The position numbers were made by a program, and so were the translations under genes. DNA of 9,829 nucleotides from an uncultured Selenomonadaceae bacterium (GTDB lineage Bacteria > Bacillota > Negativicutes > Selenomonadales > Selenomonadaceae): positions 1 to 9,829 of the forward strand of contig CACZOL010000213.1 of NCBI GenBank assembly GCA_902782705.1. The letters are read 5' to 3'. A model generated the notes under the pieces. The model was not told the DNA's origin. It saw only the letters and a program-made list of their open reading frames with translations, and searched no databases. This document shows positions 1 through 7,204 of this stretch, in pieces (within the stretch, counting starts at the first letter, position 1; the number at the start of each line of letters is the position of its first letter).

Positions 1-13
1 GTCCTGACGGATT

Positions 14-22
14 TGCTATAAT
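14..22 (+). promoter_or_regulatory. Extended -10 promoter element of the tRNA-Arg gene
   Basis: TGCTATAAT at 14-22 is a perfect extended -10 (TGn plus TATAAT). The expected transcription start, near 29-31, would leave a 5' leader of about 8 nt before the tRNA at 38, which is normal for a tRNA promoter. The -35 region would lie off the left edge of the window, so it cannot be judged. Confidence 0.7.
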
Positions 23-37
23 ACGTTTTGTGCGAAT

Positions 38-114
<77 letters not shown>

Positions 115-123
115 TGAAAGGAA

Positions 124-187
124 AAAGCGCCGGACGGCGCTTTCAGCGGACGCGGCGCAAGGGAAGAACCCCATGCGTCGCTTTTTT
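124..187 (+). terminator. Tandem hairpins with T run behind the tRNA, possible terminator
   Basis: A perfect 8-bp hairpin (AAAGCGCC / GGCGCTTT, 124-131 with 136-143, loop GGAC) is followed by a second structure. In this, 145-153 pairs with 175-182 with one bulged G, its loop contains a small GGG/CCC stem (161-163 with 169-171), and it runs directly into TTTTTT at 182-187. Neither hairpin is a textbook terminator: the first lacks a T run and the second has a long loop. The pair could end the tRNA transcript. If so, smc needs its own promoter, and I see no convincing one. Otherwise smc is transcribed through from the tRNA promoter. Confidence 0.35.
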
Positions 188-217
188 AATAGTATATACA
201 ACAGGCTGGTGGAAGGT

Positions 218-3200
218 TTGCAGTTGAAGCGGTTGGAAGCTTATGGCTTCAAATCCTTTGCGGACAAGATAGAGGTAGAGTTCGATCACGGCGTGACTGC
301 AGTCGTCGGGCCGAACGGCAGCGGCAAGAGCAACATTACGGACGCGATTCGCTGGGTGCTCGGCGAGAACAATGTGCGAAATCTTCGCGGTACGAAGACC
401 GAAGATATCATTTTTGCGGGCAGCGCCGAGAGGCGTGCGCTGGGCGGCGCGGAAGTCTCTTTGACACTTCTGAATCAAGGGGATTTGCCTGTCGCGTACG
501 ATGAAGTCGTCATCACAAGGCGGATTTATCGGAACGGGGACAGCGAGTTCCGCCTGAACGGCACGCCCTGCCGTTTGAAGGACATTCACTCGCTTTTAGC
601 GGATACGGGTCTTGGGCACGACGGCCTCAGCGTGATCAGCCAGAACAAGATAGACGCGGTGTTGAACAGCCGCCCAGAAGAGCGGCGGCTGTTTTTCGAG
701 GAAACGGCGGGTATAACGAAATACCGCGACCGGAAGCGGGAAACCGTGCGAAAACTGAAGGACACGGAAGAAAATCTTTCCAAGGTGGACGTCCTTTTGC
801 AGGAAATCGAGCGACAACTCGGCCCCCTGTCGGAGGAAGCGGAGCGCGCGGAGCGGTATAACGCATGGACTGGCGAGCTTCGTCGCTGCAAGATTACGGA
901 TCTGAGTCGTGCGCAGGCGGCCCTTCGGGCGCAGGAAGAGGAAAGCGAAAAAAGGCTGGAAGCGCGTCGGCAGGAAGAAATCGCGGCAGGAACGGAGATC
1001 CGGGAGCTGGAGGCGAAGAAAGAAGCGTTGGAGAAAACGCTGATCGACCTTGGGCAGGCACTCCAAAAGAAAAGCGAAGAGAAAAATGCACTGCAAGCGC
1101 AGATTCATCAAAAGGAAACAGAAATAGAGGTCTTGGAAGATCGCCGTCAGCACAGCGACGAAGACCAAAAGCGGCTCAAGGAAAAGAAGGAGGCGCTGGA
1201 GGCCGAGCACAAAACGGCGGAGGAGGCGCATGGCAAGCTGCTAGAGGCTGAGCGGGAGGCGCAGGACGCGCAGCGGGAAGCGGAAGAGAAGCTTGCGGGC
1301 ATACAGAGCGACGCAAAGAAGATTGCCGAGACGCTGAGAGGCCGCAAGCAGATTGCGGACGATCTGGCAAAGAAGTGCCTGGAAAAACAGCAAACGCTTT
1401 CAAGTCTGGAAACGGATTATGCGCTTCTTGAGCAGGGAATTGAGAATAGCCGCAGGGAATCCGAGCAGCAGGCGGAGGATATCAAGCGGGGCGAGGCGCA
1501 GCTCGTCGAAGACAAGGCGCAGCTTTCCAAGCTGTCGGAGAAAACGAAGGCGTTGGAGGAAGAACTGGCGACGCTTTCCGCCTTGCAGAAATCATCGGAA
1601 GCGAAGCGGCGCTCGCTTGTCGAGCGGCAGAGAAGCTCTCAGCAGGCGCTTCGCATTGCACAGACATATATCGACCAAACGGAAGGGAAACTCGAATATT
1701 TGCGGCAAGCGCAGGAGTCTTATGAGGGATTCGGCCTCGCGGCGAAAGCGGTCCTCACGGCAGCCGAGCCTTGGCGGCGCGGCGTTTGCGGCGCCGTAGC
1801 GGAGCTGATCGAGACGTCGAAGGAATATTTGACGGCGGTGGAGGCGGCGCTGGGCGGCGCGCAGCAAAATGTCGTGACGCGGGATACGGATACGGCGAAG
1901 GAGGCCATTGCGTTCCTGAAACGCAGAAAAGCGGGGCGGGTAACTTTCTTGCCGTTGTCTACGCTGACGGTACGCGGCGGCGGCAACGAAGACGCGCGGC
2001 GTATGCAGGGCGTCATCGGCTATATGAACGAGGTCGTCGGCGCGGCGGAGGAATTTCGCAAAGTCGTGGATTTCCTGCTGGGACGGACGCTTCTTGTCGA
2101 TACGATGGATCACGCCCTTGCCGTTGCGAAACGACAAGGGTATCGGATACGGATCGTAACATTGTCGGGTGAGTTGTTGCATCCGGGCGGCTCCATTTCC
2201 GGCGGCAGTTTGCAAGGCAAGGAAACGGGCTTTTTGAACCGTCGGGAGGAGATTACGCGTCTCGAGCGCGCGCTCGTCGAGCAAAAAGGAAAGGTTGAAG
2301 CGGCGCGCCGCGAAGAGGAGGCGGCGGCGAAAGAGGCGAAAGAGATTGAGGACGCCTCCGCCGGACGCAAAGAGAAAATACAAGATTTACGCGTCGAGAT
2401 CGGGCGAACGGGCGTCGCGAAGGAAAAGCTTGCGGAGCAGACGGAAGCGAACGAGATTCGCCTGCGGGCGTATAAAGAGCTGACGGAAAAAGCTGCGCAA
2501 ACCTTTGCGGAGAACGAGAACCGACGTACGCAGATGGTGCGGGCCGTACGCGAGCTGCGCCGTGAGCTGGAGACGACGCAGCAAGAACTGGAACGCGCGC
2601 GCGACGTCGTGGCGGATTTGGAGCAGGAGTCGGAAGATTTCGGGCGCAGCGTCAATCAGGCCGGCGCGGAGGTCGACACGTTACGGTCAGCGGCTTTCCA
2701 GCGGCACCAAAACGTGCTTTTAAAAGCGAAGGATTTAGAGCGAATCCAAAGGGATTTGGAGGAAAACCGCGAGGCGGCGGAACGGCTCTTATCGGGTCTC
2801 GATGAGGGCTCGACGCAGATCCGGGCGCTCAAAGAGGAAAATCGCGTCTTGCTCGAGGCCCTGGCAGTCGTCGACGAAGCGTATCGGGCCGTCGACCGTG
2901 ACAGACTGGAGCGGGAGACGGAAAAACACGAGACGGAGATCGACGTCGGACAGCTTCGTCACAAGCAGACAAAGCTCAAAGACAAGCTGAACGAAATCCA
3001 ATTGGAGGCGGAGCGCCTCAAGATCCAGCGGGAACAAAACACGGCGACGCTGGCGGAAGAATACGGCTTGACCGCAGAAGAAGCGGCGGAAATGGCGCTT
3101 CCCTTGGGTGAAAAGGAACTGCGGGATCGGGTGCAAACGCTGGAGCGCGATATTGAAGCGCTGGGCGCGGTGAATTTGAGCGCGGTGGAGAAATATCGGG

Positions 3201-3775
3201 AAGAATCGGAGCGGTACAACTTCTACCGGCGGCAAATTCAAGATATGAACGAATCCAAGAAAAAGCTGGCCGAACTGATTCGCGAGATGGATGCGACGAT
3301 GACGCGGCAGTTCAAGGAGACGTTCGCCGACGTTCAGAAAGCGTTCCGCGAGATATTTATCGCACTGTTCGACGGTCGGGACGACGGCGACGCACGGCTT
3401 CTGCTGACGGACGAACAGAACGTGCTCGAGTCCGGCGTCGAGATCGTCGTGCAGATTCCGGGGAAAAAGCAGCAAAACCTGTCGGTGCTTTCCGGCGGCG
3501 AGCGTGCGCTGACCGTCATCGCGCTGCTCTTTTCGTTCCTCCGGGTGCGGCCCGCGCCGTTTAGCGTTTTGGACGAGATCGACGCGCCGCTGGACGAGAC
3601 GAACATCGCGAATTTTGGGCGATTCCTGAAAAAGTTCTCGGAGAAGACGCAGTTCGTCGTCGTCACGCACCGCAAAGGGACGATGGAATCGGCGGATACG
3701 ATGTATGGCGTCACGTTGGAGGACGCGGGCGTTTCCAAGATCATTTCCGTGAAATTCGGAGACGTAACAGAATGA
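218..3775 (+). CDS. smc: Chromosome segregation ATPase SMC
   Basis: SMC is the ATPase core of the bacterial condensin complex, working with ScpA and ScpB to compact and segregate the chromosome. Numbering from a TTG start at 218 (1185 residues, family usual about 1186), Walker A GPNGSGKS is at 31-38, the Q-loop Gln (ISQNK) at 142, and a long N-terminal coiled coil follows. The hinge spans roughly 505-665 and ends in a Gly-rich GGSISGG stretch. A second coiled coil leads to the signature LSGGE at 1091-1095 and Walker B LDEID around 1119. Start choice: an ATG at 173 stays in frame but adds 15 residues not usual for the family and lies inside the hairpin region. TTG 218 gives the expected opening (M-Q-L-K-R-L), with GGTGG just upstream. 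TTG 224 is the other option, 7 nt after GGAAGG. The gene is intact and heads the operon with ftsY 18 bp downstream. Confidence 0.95.
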   Translation: MQLKRLEAYGFKSFADKIEVEFDHGVTAVVGPNGSGKSNITDAIRWVLGENNVRNLRGTKTEDIIFAGSAERRALGGAEVSLTLLNQGDLPVAYDEVVITRRIYRNGDSEFRLNGTPCRLKDIHSLLADTGLGHDGLSVISQNKIDAVLNSRPEERRLFFEETAGITKYRDRKRETVRKLKDTEENLSKVDVLLQEIERQLGPLSEEAERAERYNAWTGELRRCKITDLSRAQAALRAQEEESEKRLEARRQEEIAAGTEIRELEAKKEALEKTLIDLGQALQKKSEEKNALQAQIHQKETEIEVLEDRRQHSDEDQKRLKEKKEALEAEHKTAEEAHGKLLEAEREAQDAQREAEEKLAGIQSDAKKIAETLRGRKQIADDLAKKCLEKQQTLSSLETDYALLEQGIENSRRESEQQAEDIKRGEAQLVEDKAQLSKLSEKTKALEEELATLSALQKSSEAKRRSLVERQRSSQQALRIAQTYIDQTEGKLEYLRQAQESYEGFGLAAKAVLTAAEPWRRGVCGAVAELIETSKEYLTAVEAALGGAQQNVVTRDTDTAKEAIAFLKRRKAGRVTFLPLSTLTVRGGGNEDARRMQGVIGYMNEVVGAAEEFRKVVDFLLGRTLLVDTMDHALAVAKRQGYRIRIVTLSGELLHPGGSISGGSLQGKETGFLNRREEITRLERALVEQKGKVEAARREEEAAAKEAKEIEDASAGRKEKIQDLRVEIGRTGVAKEKLAEQTEANEIRLRAYKELTEKAAQTFAENENRRTQMVRAVRELRRELETTQQELERARDVVADLEQESEDFGRSVNQAGAEVDTLRSAAFQRHQNVLLKAKDLERIQRDLEENREAAERLLSGLDEGSTQIRALKEENRVLLEALAVVDEAYRAVDRDRLERETEKHETEIDVGQLRHKQTKLKDKLNEIQLEAERLKIQREQNTATLAEEYGLTAEEAAEMALPLGEKELRDRVQTLERDIEALGAVNLSAVEKYREESERYNFYRRQIQDMNESKKKLAELIREMDATMTRQFKETFADVQKAFREIFIALFDGRDDGDARLLLTDEQNVLESGVEIVVQIPGKKQQNLSVLSGGERALTVIALLFSFLRVRPAPFSVLDEIDAPLDETNIANFGRFLKKFSEKTQFVVVTHRKGTMESADTMYGVTLEDAGVSKIISVKFGDVTE

Positions 3776-3793
3776 AGAGTGAGGATTGTTGAC

Positions 3794-4750
3794 ATGGGAT
3801 TCTTTGACCGACTGAAAAAAGGGCTGACGCGGACACGGGAGACGTTCACCGCGAAAATTGAAAAGGCGATTCTCGGCTATGCCGACATCGATGAAGATTT
3901 GCTGGACGAGCTCGAGGAAATACTGATCATGGCCGACGTCGGCGTTACGACGACGGAAAAACTGATGGCGGACGTCCGGCAGGGCGTCAAGCGTAAGGAA
4001 ATCAAGACGCCGGACGATTTGAAGCCGTTCCTCGAAGGGAAGATTACGGAAATCTTGAAAGCGGGAGGTGCGGGCGTTCGTATGGCGGCCAACGGCCCGA
4101 CGGTCATCTTGATGGTCGGCGTCAACGGCGCGGGCAAGACGACGACTGTCGGCAAGTTCGCCGCGTTTTACAATTATTTCGGCAAGTCGGTCATGGTGGC
4201 CGCCGCCGACACGTTTCGCGCCGCCGCCATCGAGCAGCTCGAAGTCTGGGCGGAGCGCAGCAAGGCGGAGTTTATCCGCCACGAAGAAGGCTCCGACCCT
4301 GCCGCGGTGGTCTACGACGCGGTGAAGGCGGCAAAAGCGAGGAATATCGACATCCTGCTCGTCGATACGGCAGGCAGGCTGCAGACAAAATCGAATCTGA
4401 TGGCGGAGCTCGAAAAAATCAACCGCGTGATTCAACGCGAGATTCCCGGCGCGCCGCACGAGACGCTGTTGGTGCTCGACGCGACGACGGGGCAGAACGC
4501 GGTCAGCCAGGCGAAGCTCTTTACGCAGGCTGCGCCCGTTACGGGCGTCGTGCTGACAAAGCTCGACGGCACGGCAAAAGGGGGCGTCGTCATCGGCCTC
4601 AAAGCGGAGCTTAACATGCCGATCAAATGGATCGGCGTCGGCGAGAGCATCGCCGATTTGCGTCCGTTCGTTGCCGAGGACTTCGCTAAGGCGCTTTTCG
4701 GCGGGGCGAAGGACGAAACGGCTTCTGAATCGGAGGAGGGGCCGGTATGA
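3794..4750 (+). CDS. ftsY: Signal recognition particle receptor FtsY
   Basis: FtsY is the SRP receptor GTPase. It pairs with Ffh at the inner membrane so that ribosomes making membrane proteins reach the Sec translocon. The 318-residue protein has a short N-terminal stretch, a helical N domain (about 1-90) and a GTPase G domain. The motifs are GVNGAGKT at 109-116 (G1), DTFRAAA (G2), DTAGR at 191-195 (G3), TKLDG at 255-259 (G4) and the late GVGE closing motif. The long acidic A domain of the E. coli protein is absent, as usual in Firmicutes. The start is ATG 3794, because GTGAGG at 3779-3784 is a suitable ribosome binding site and the protein then opens MGFFDRLKKG as expected. It follows smc by 18 bp, a common pairing, and its stop overlaps the thiM start as ATGA. 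Confidence 0.96.
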   Translation: MGFFDRLKKGLTRTRETFTAKIEKAILGYADIDEDLLDELEEILIMADVGVTTTEKLMADVRQGVKRKEIKTPDDLKPFLEGKITEILKAGGAGVRMAANGPTVILMVGVNGAGKTTTVGKFAAFYNYFGKSVMVAAADTFRAAAIEQLEVWAERSKAEFIRHEEGSDPAAVVYDAVKAAKARNIDILLVDTAGRLQTKSNLMAELEKINRVIQREIPGAPHETLLVLDATTGQNAVSQAKLFTQAAPVTGVVLTKLDGTAKGGVVIGLKAELNMPIKWIGVGESIADLRPFVAEDFAKALFGGAKDETASESEEGPV

Positions 4751-5595
4751 AGAAGACGACGAAAGAGGCGCTTCGTCGCGAGATTCGGGACGCAGTGCGT
4801 CTCGTGCGGGAGAAGAATCCGATGGCGCCGTCCGTCACCAATACAGTGACAATCAATCTCGTGGCAAACGCGCAGCTTGCGGTAGGCGGCTCGGCGGCGA
4901 TGGTTTATCTCGCGGATGAGGGCGAGGCGATGGCGGCGCTGGGCGGCGCGATGTATATCAATATGGGAACGATCCTTCCCGTTTACGCGGAAACGCTGCC
5001 GCGCACGGCAAAAGCTCTTTCGGAGCAGGAAAAGTCGTGGGTCCTCGATCCCGTGGGAATCGGCGTCGGCGGCCTTCGGACGAGCCTGCTGCAGGGGTTT
5101 CGCGCCGACAAGCCGACAATCATTCGCGGCAACGCGTCGGAGATTATCGCGCTGGCGACGCTTTGGGAACTGGACGATGGAAAGACGGCGAGCGGCGTGC
5201 GGGGCGTCGACGCTACGGACTCGGTGGAGTCGGCGCGCGCGGCTGCAGTCGCTCTTGCGCGTCATACGGGCGGCGCTGTGGCCGTATCGGGGCCGACTGA
5301 CCTCGTGACGGACGGGAAAAGCGTCGCATGGGCCGAGGGCGGCTCGAGATTTTTGCCGATGATTACGGGCGCGGGTTGCTCGCTGGGCGGCGTGGCGGCG
5401 ATTTACGCCTGTGTGGCGCGTCCTTTTGTCGCGGCGCTGACGGCGACGGCGATTTACAATTACGCCGGCGCGGAAGCGGAGAAGAGCGCCCAGGGACCGG
5501 CGAGCTTCCAGACTGCGTTTCTCGACGCGTTGTATCAGGCAACGCCGGAAGCCGTAGGCGCGCAGCCGTTTACGTTGGAAACCGTCGGGAAATAA
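4747..5595 (+). CDS. thiM: Hydroxyethylthiazole kinase ThiM
   Basis: ThiM phosphorylates 4-methyl-5-(2-hydroxyethyl)thiazole with ATP, a salvage step that feeds ThiE in thiamine phosphate synthesis. The 282-residue product shows the family's N-terminal pattern (MAPSVTNTVTIN, then ANAQLAVGGSAAM), the DPVGIG loop, RGNASE, and the anion-hole segment TGAGCSLGG with the conserved Cys at 211. The length is slightly above the usual 260-275, with the extra at both ends. The ATG overlaps the ftsY TGA by the sequence ATGA, and GGAGGGG lies just upstream, so translation is probably coupled to ftsY. No gap, promoter or TPP riboswitch is present in front of it. Function is assigned from the motifs and is supported by thiE two genes downstream. 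Confidence 0.94.
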   Translation: MKKTTKEALRREIRDAVRLVREKNPMAPSVTNTVTINLVANAQLAVGGSAAMVYLADEGEAMAALGGAMYINMGTILPVYAETLPRTAKALSEQEKSWVLDPVGIGVGGLRTSLLQGFRADKPTIIRGNASEIIALATLWELDDGKTASGVRGVDATDSVESARAAAVALARHTGGAVAVSGPTDLVTDGKSVAWAEGGSRFLPMITGAGCSLGGVAAIYACVARPFVAALTATAIYNYAGAEAEKSAQGPASFQTAFLDALYQATPEAVGAQPFTLETVGK

Positions 5596-5613
5596 GAATT
5601 GGGAGATGGCGAT

Positions 5614-5919
5614 ATGAACGTATTGGTCGCTTTGGCGGTCGCGCCTTGCGGTACGGGCGAGGAACTTTCGGCGGAGGTGGCGGAAGTCATTCGCGTAATT
5701 CGCGCGTCGGGCCTTCCGAGCCGGACGAATTCCATGTTCACCGAGATCGAGGGCGAATGGGACGATGTGATGCGCGTGGTCAAGGATGCGACGTTTGTGC
5801 TGGCGGAAAAGGGAATCCGCACGGAGGTCGTGCTGAAAGCGGACGTGCGTCCCGGTCATACCGATATGATGCATAAGAAAACGGAGATCGTGGAGAGACT
5901 CCTGGAGGGCGGCAAATGA
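5614..5919 (+). CDS. MTH1187/YkoF-type thiamine-binding protein
   Basis: This 101-residue protein opens with the MTH1187-family pattern (MNVLVALAVAPCGTG) and carries the two features typical of the fold. One is a central S-x-x-T-x-x-E-G-E stretch (MFTEIEGEWDDV), and the other is a late strand ending in KADVRPG. Proteins of this family (formerly DUF77) form ferredoxin-like dimers or tetramers and bind thiamine or its pyrimidine part. Their cellular role, carrier, buffer or sensor, is not settled. Its position between thiM and thiE supports a thiamine link. The start is ATG 5614, with GGGAG 8 nt upstream; an in-frame TTG at 5599 would add five residues before it. The stop overlaps the thiE ATG (ATGA). 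Confidence 0.85.
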   Translation: MNVLVALAVAPCGTGEELSAEVAEVIRVIRASGLPSRTNSMFTEIEGEWDDVMRVVKDATFVLAEKGIRTEVVLKADVRPGHTDMMHKKTEIVERLLEGGK

Positions 5920-6623
5920 CGCGGAAGACCATGCGGGAGGCGCTTGATATTTCCGCCTATCTCGTTGTCGGGCCGGAAAATACGGAAGGGCGGCCCGTGC
6001 GAGAAATCGTTCGGGCCGCCCTTTCGGCGGGATTTACCTGCGTGCAGATTCGGTCAAAGGAAGCCAGCGCGCGGGAAATGATTGCGCTCCTTAAGGATGC
6101 GGCGGAGGAAATCGCGGCGGCGGGCGCGTCGGAGCGCGTCGCGCTCTTGGCGGACGATCGGCTCGACGTGGTGCTCGCGGCGCGAAAAATGGGAATCAAG
6201 GCGGACGGCGTCCATGTGGGGCAGTCCGACGTTCCGCCGGAAATTTGCCGCGCCTATCTGGGCGAAGACGCCGTTGTCGGACTTTCCGCACGGACGGACG
6301 AACTGCTCGCCTATGTGCGGGAAACGGATACGAGTGTAATCGATTATTTTGGCGCGGGGCCGCTGCACGAGACGGCGACGAAACCGGACTGCGGAAGAGA
6401 CGCGCAGGGCAATATCGTTACACGCAGCTTTGAGGAGCTGAAAGAACTTGCCCATGCGAGCAAGCTCCCCGTCGTCGTCGGCGGCGGCGTCAAGCTCGCG
6501 GATATTTCCGCGCTGGCGAAAACGGGCGTCGACGGCTTTTTCGTCGTCAGCGCCGTTGCGGGCGCGTCAAATCCGGAAAAAGCGGCAAGAGACCTCGTGC
6601 AGGCATGGCGCGAGAACGTCTAG
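5916..6623 (+). CDS. thiE: Thiamine-phosphate synthase ThiE
   Basis: ThiE joins HMP pyrophosphate and thiazole phosphate to give thiamine phosphate. The 235-residue TIM-barrel protein shows the family series: VQIRSKE (substrate Gln, Arg, Lys), DDRLDV, ADGVHVGQSDVP, GLSART, DYFGAGPLHETATK (the T-x-T-K phosphate-handling stretch) and VVVGGGV. Two things are unusual. The motif normally written N-D (VNDDVELAL in B. subtilis) reads D-D here, and a stretch after the T-x-T-K motif (CGRDAQGNIVTRS) differs from the common form. It is therefore a divergent but apparently complete member. GGAGGG is placed well upstream of the ATG, which overlaps the preceding stop. It is the last gene of the plus-strand operon, and a minus-strand gene ends 6 bp beyond its stop. 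Confidence 0.9.
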   Translation: MTRKTMREALDISAYLVVGPENTEGRPVREIVRAALSAGFTCVQIRSKEASAREMIALLKDAAEEIAAAGASERVALLADDRLDVVLAARKMGIKADGVHVGQSDVPPEICRAYLGEDAVVGLSARTDELLAYVRETDTSVIDYFGAGPLHETATKPDCGRDAQGNIVTRSFEELKELAHASKLPVVVGGGVKLADISALAKTGVDGFFVVSAVAGASNPEKAARDLVQAWRENV

Positions 6624-6629
6624 GGAATA

Positions 6630-6812
6630 TTATTGTTTCCCTTGCCTCGCCATATATAACTCTTTTTGCAGCGCGTTATACGCGGTCATGGACATCATGA
6701 CGAGGTTTTTCCCGCTTTCCCTTTGGATGACGAAGGTTTCGTTTTCATCGTTGGCGCGGTCGGCATAGATCGTGAACTCGTTCAGGAATTCACCGGAGGT
6801 TACTGCTGTCAT
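6630..6812 (-). CDS. Short orphan Phd/YefM-family antitoxin
   Basis: The 60-residue product has the layout of the N-terminal DNA-binding half of Phd/YefM antitoxins: MTAVTSGEFLNEF, then RANDENETFVIQR, a short turn with basic residues (ESGKN), LVMMSMTAYNALQ, and a helix ending ELYMARQ. Typical YefM proteins are about 80-92 residues, and the missing part is the C-terminal tail that wraps the toxin. No RelE/YoeB or Doc-type gene lies next to it: thiE ends 6 bp past its stop on the other strand, and an unrelated small gene lies upstream. The start is ATG 6812, since AAAGGAG sits about 8 nt before it; an in-frame ATG at 6833 lies upstream of this site. It may be a leftover antitoxin or a stand-alone small regulator. 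Confidence 0.75.
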   Translation of the reverse strand: MTAVTSGEFLNEFTIYADRANDENETFVIQRESGKNLVMMSMTAYNALQKELYMARQGKQ

Positions 6813-6830
6813 TTCAAAGACTCCTTTCGG

Positions 6831-6850
6831 CAAGGCGATATATTGCCTTG
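6831..6850 (-). promoter_or_regulatory. Palindrome in the leader of the antitoxin gene, candidate operator
   Basis: Six-base arms CAAGGC (6831-6836) and GCCTTG (6845-6850) flank an AT-rich 8-base centre (GATATATT) that is itself nearly symmetric. It lies just upstream of the ribosome binding site of the antitoxin gene. Phd/YefM antitoxins repress their own promoters by binding palindromes, so autoregulation is the simplest reading. The core does not contain the TGTACA seen in E. coli yefM operators, and I could not place a convincing -35/-10 pair. Confidence 0.4.
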
Positions 6851-6880
6851 TTCAGTGGTTTTTATATTGTCCGTATATTG

Positions 6881-6915
6881 AAAAGACCGCACGGTTTGGA
6901 TGTGCGGTCTTTTTT
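6881..6915. terminator. Strong bidirectional intrinsic terminator
   Basis: A perfect 12-bp stem (6881-6892 with 6902-6913; core GACCGCAC / GTGCGGTC) closes a 9-nt loop. On the plus strand it runs into six T (6910-6915). On the minus strand the run is four T. In the minus direction it would end the corA transcript after the small gene at 6931. In the plus direction it is the first good terminator after thiE, about 290 bp beyond its stop. Confidence 0.85.
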
Positions 6916-6930
6916 GTGTGCATGGCGCGA

Positions 6931-7161
6931 TCAGCAGGAAGTATCGCCGAGGCGCGGGTGGCGCGTCGGACGGAGGCTTCGGACGCGGATCAGGCGGAGC
7001 GCTTCGTCGAAGGAGACGTCGTCGCGGCGTGATTCCGTTTCATAGACGCAAAGCGGCTCGGCGGCGCCAAGCTCGCCTGCGGGCATATAGACGTATTCGT
7101 TTGTCGACTGGTCGCCGAAAATGCGCCCCGCTTTAAGCTGCGCAGTTTGCATGACGCTCAT
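6931..7161 (-). CDS. Hypothetical protein downstream of corA, 76 residues
   Basis: I do not recognise this protein. The 76-residue chain is soluble in character, with no signal peptide or membrane segment. It begins MSVMQTAQLKAGRIFGDQ, has a middle section rich in small and acidic residues, and ends with a basic Arg/Pro-rich tail (RSLRPTRHPRLG) closing in Cys. It is kept as a gene because AGAGG lies 7 nt before the ATG at 7161, it follows corA by 43 bp in the same direction, and a strong terminator follows 15 bp after its stop. An in-frame ATG at 7152 is a possible later start; the frame also extends upstream into corA, without a site to justify it. It may be co-transcribed with corA. Confidence 0.55.
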   Translation of the reverse strand: MSVMQTAQLKAGRIFGDQSTNEYVYMPAGELGAAEPLCVYETESRRDDVSFDEALRLIRVRSLRPTRHPRLGDTSC

Positions 7162-7204
7162 GGGAACGCCTCTTTCTGAGGAACCCGGACTTATTCGTCG
7201 GTTC

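Noticed and set aside
1592..2383. Minus-strand open frame of 263 codons inside smc
   Set aside because: Lies against the SMC hinge coding region, Arg/Leu-rich and featureless.
2789..4459. Long minus-strand open frame of 556 codons
   Set aside because: It spans antisense to smc and ftsY, both of which are certain. Its product is rich in Arg, His, Leu and Phe with no recognisable domain, as expected from the reverse frame of GC-rich codons.
4432..5874. Minus-strand open frame of 480 codons over thiM and its neighbours
   Set aside because: Antisense shadow of thiM and the small gene; Arg/His-rich, no domain, no suitable ribosome binding site.
6666..6881. Plus-strand open frame opposite the antitoxin gene
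   Set aside because: Considered as a toxin partner, but it is the mirror of the antitoxin coding region, shows no toxin motif and has no ribosome binding site.
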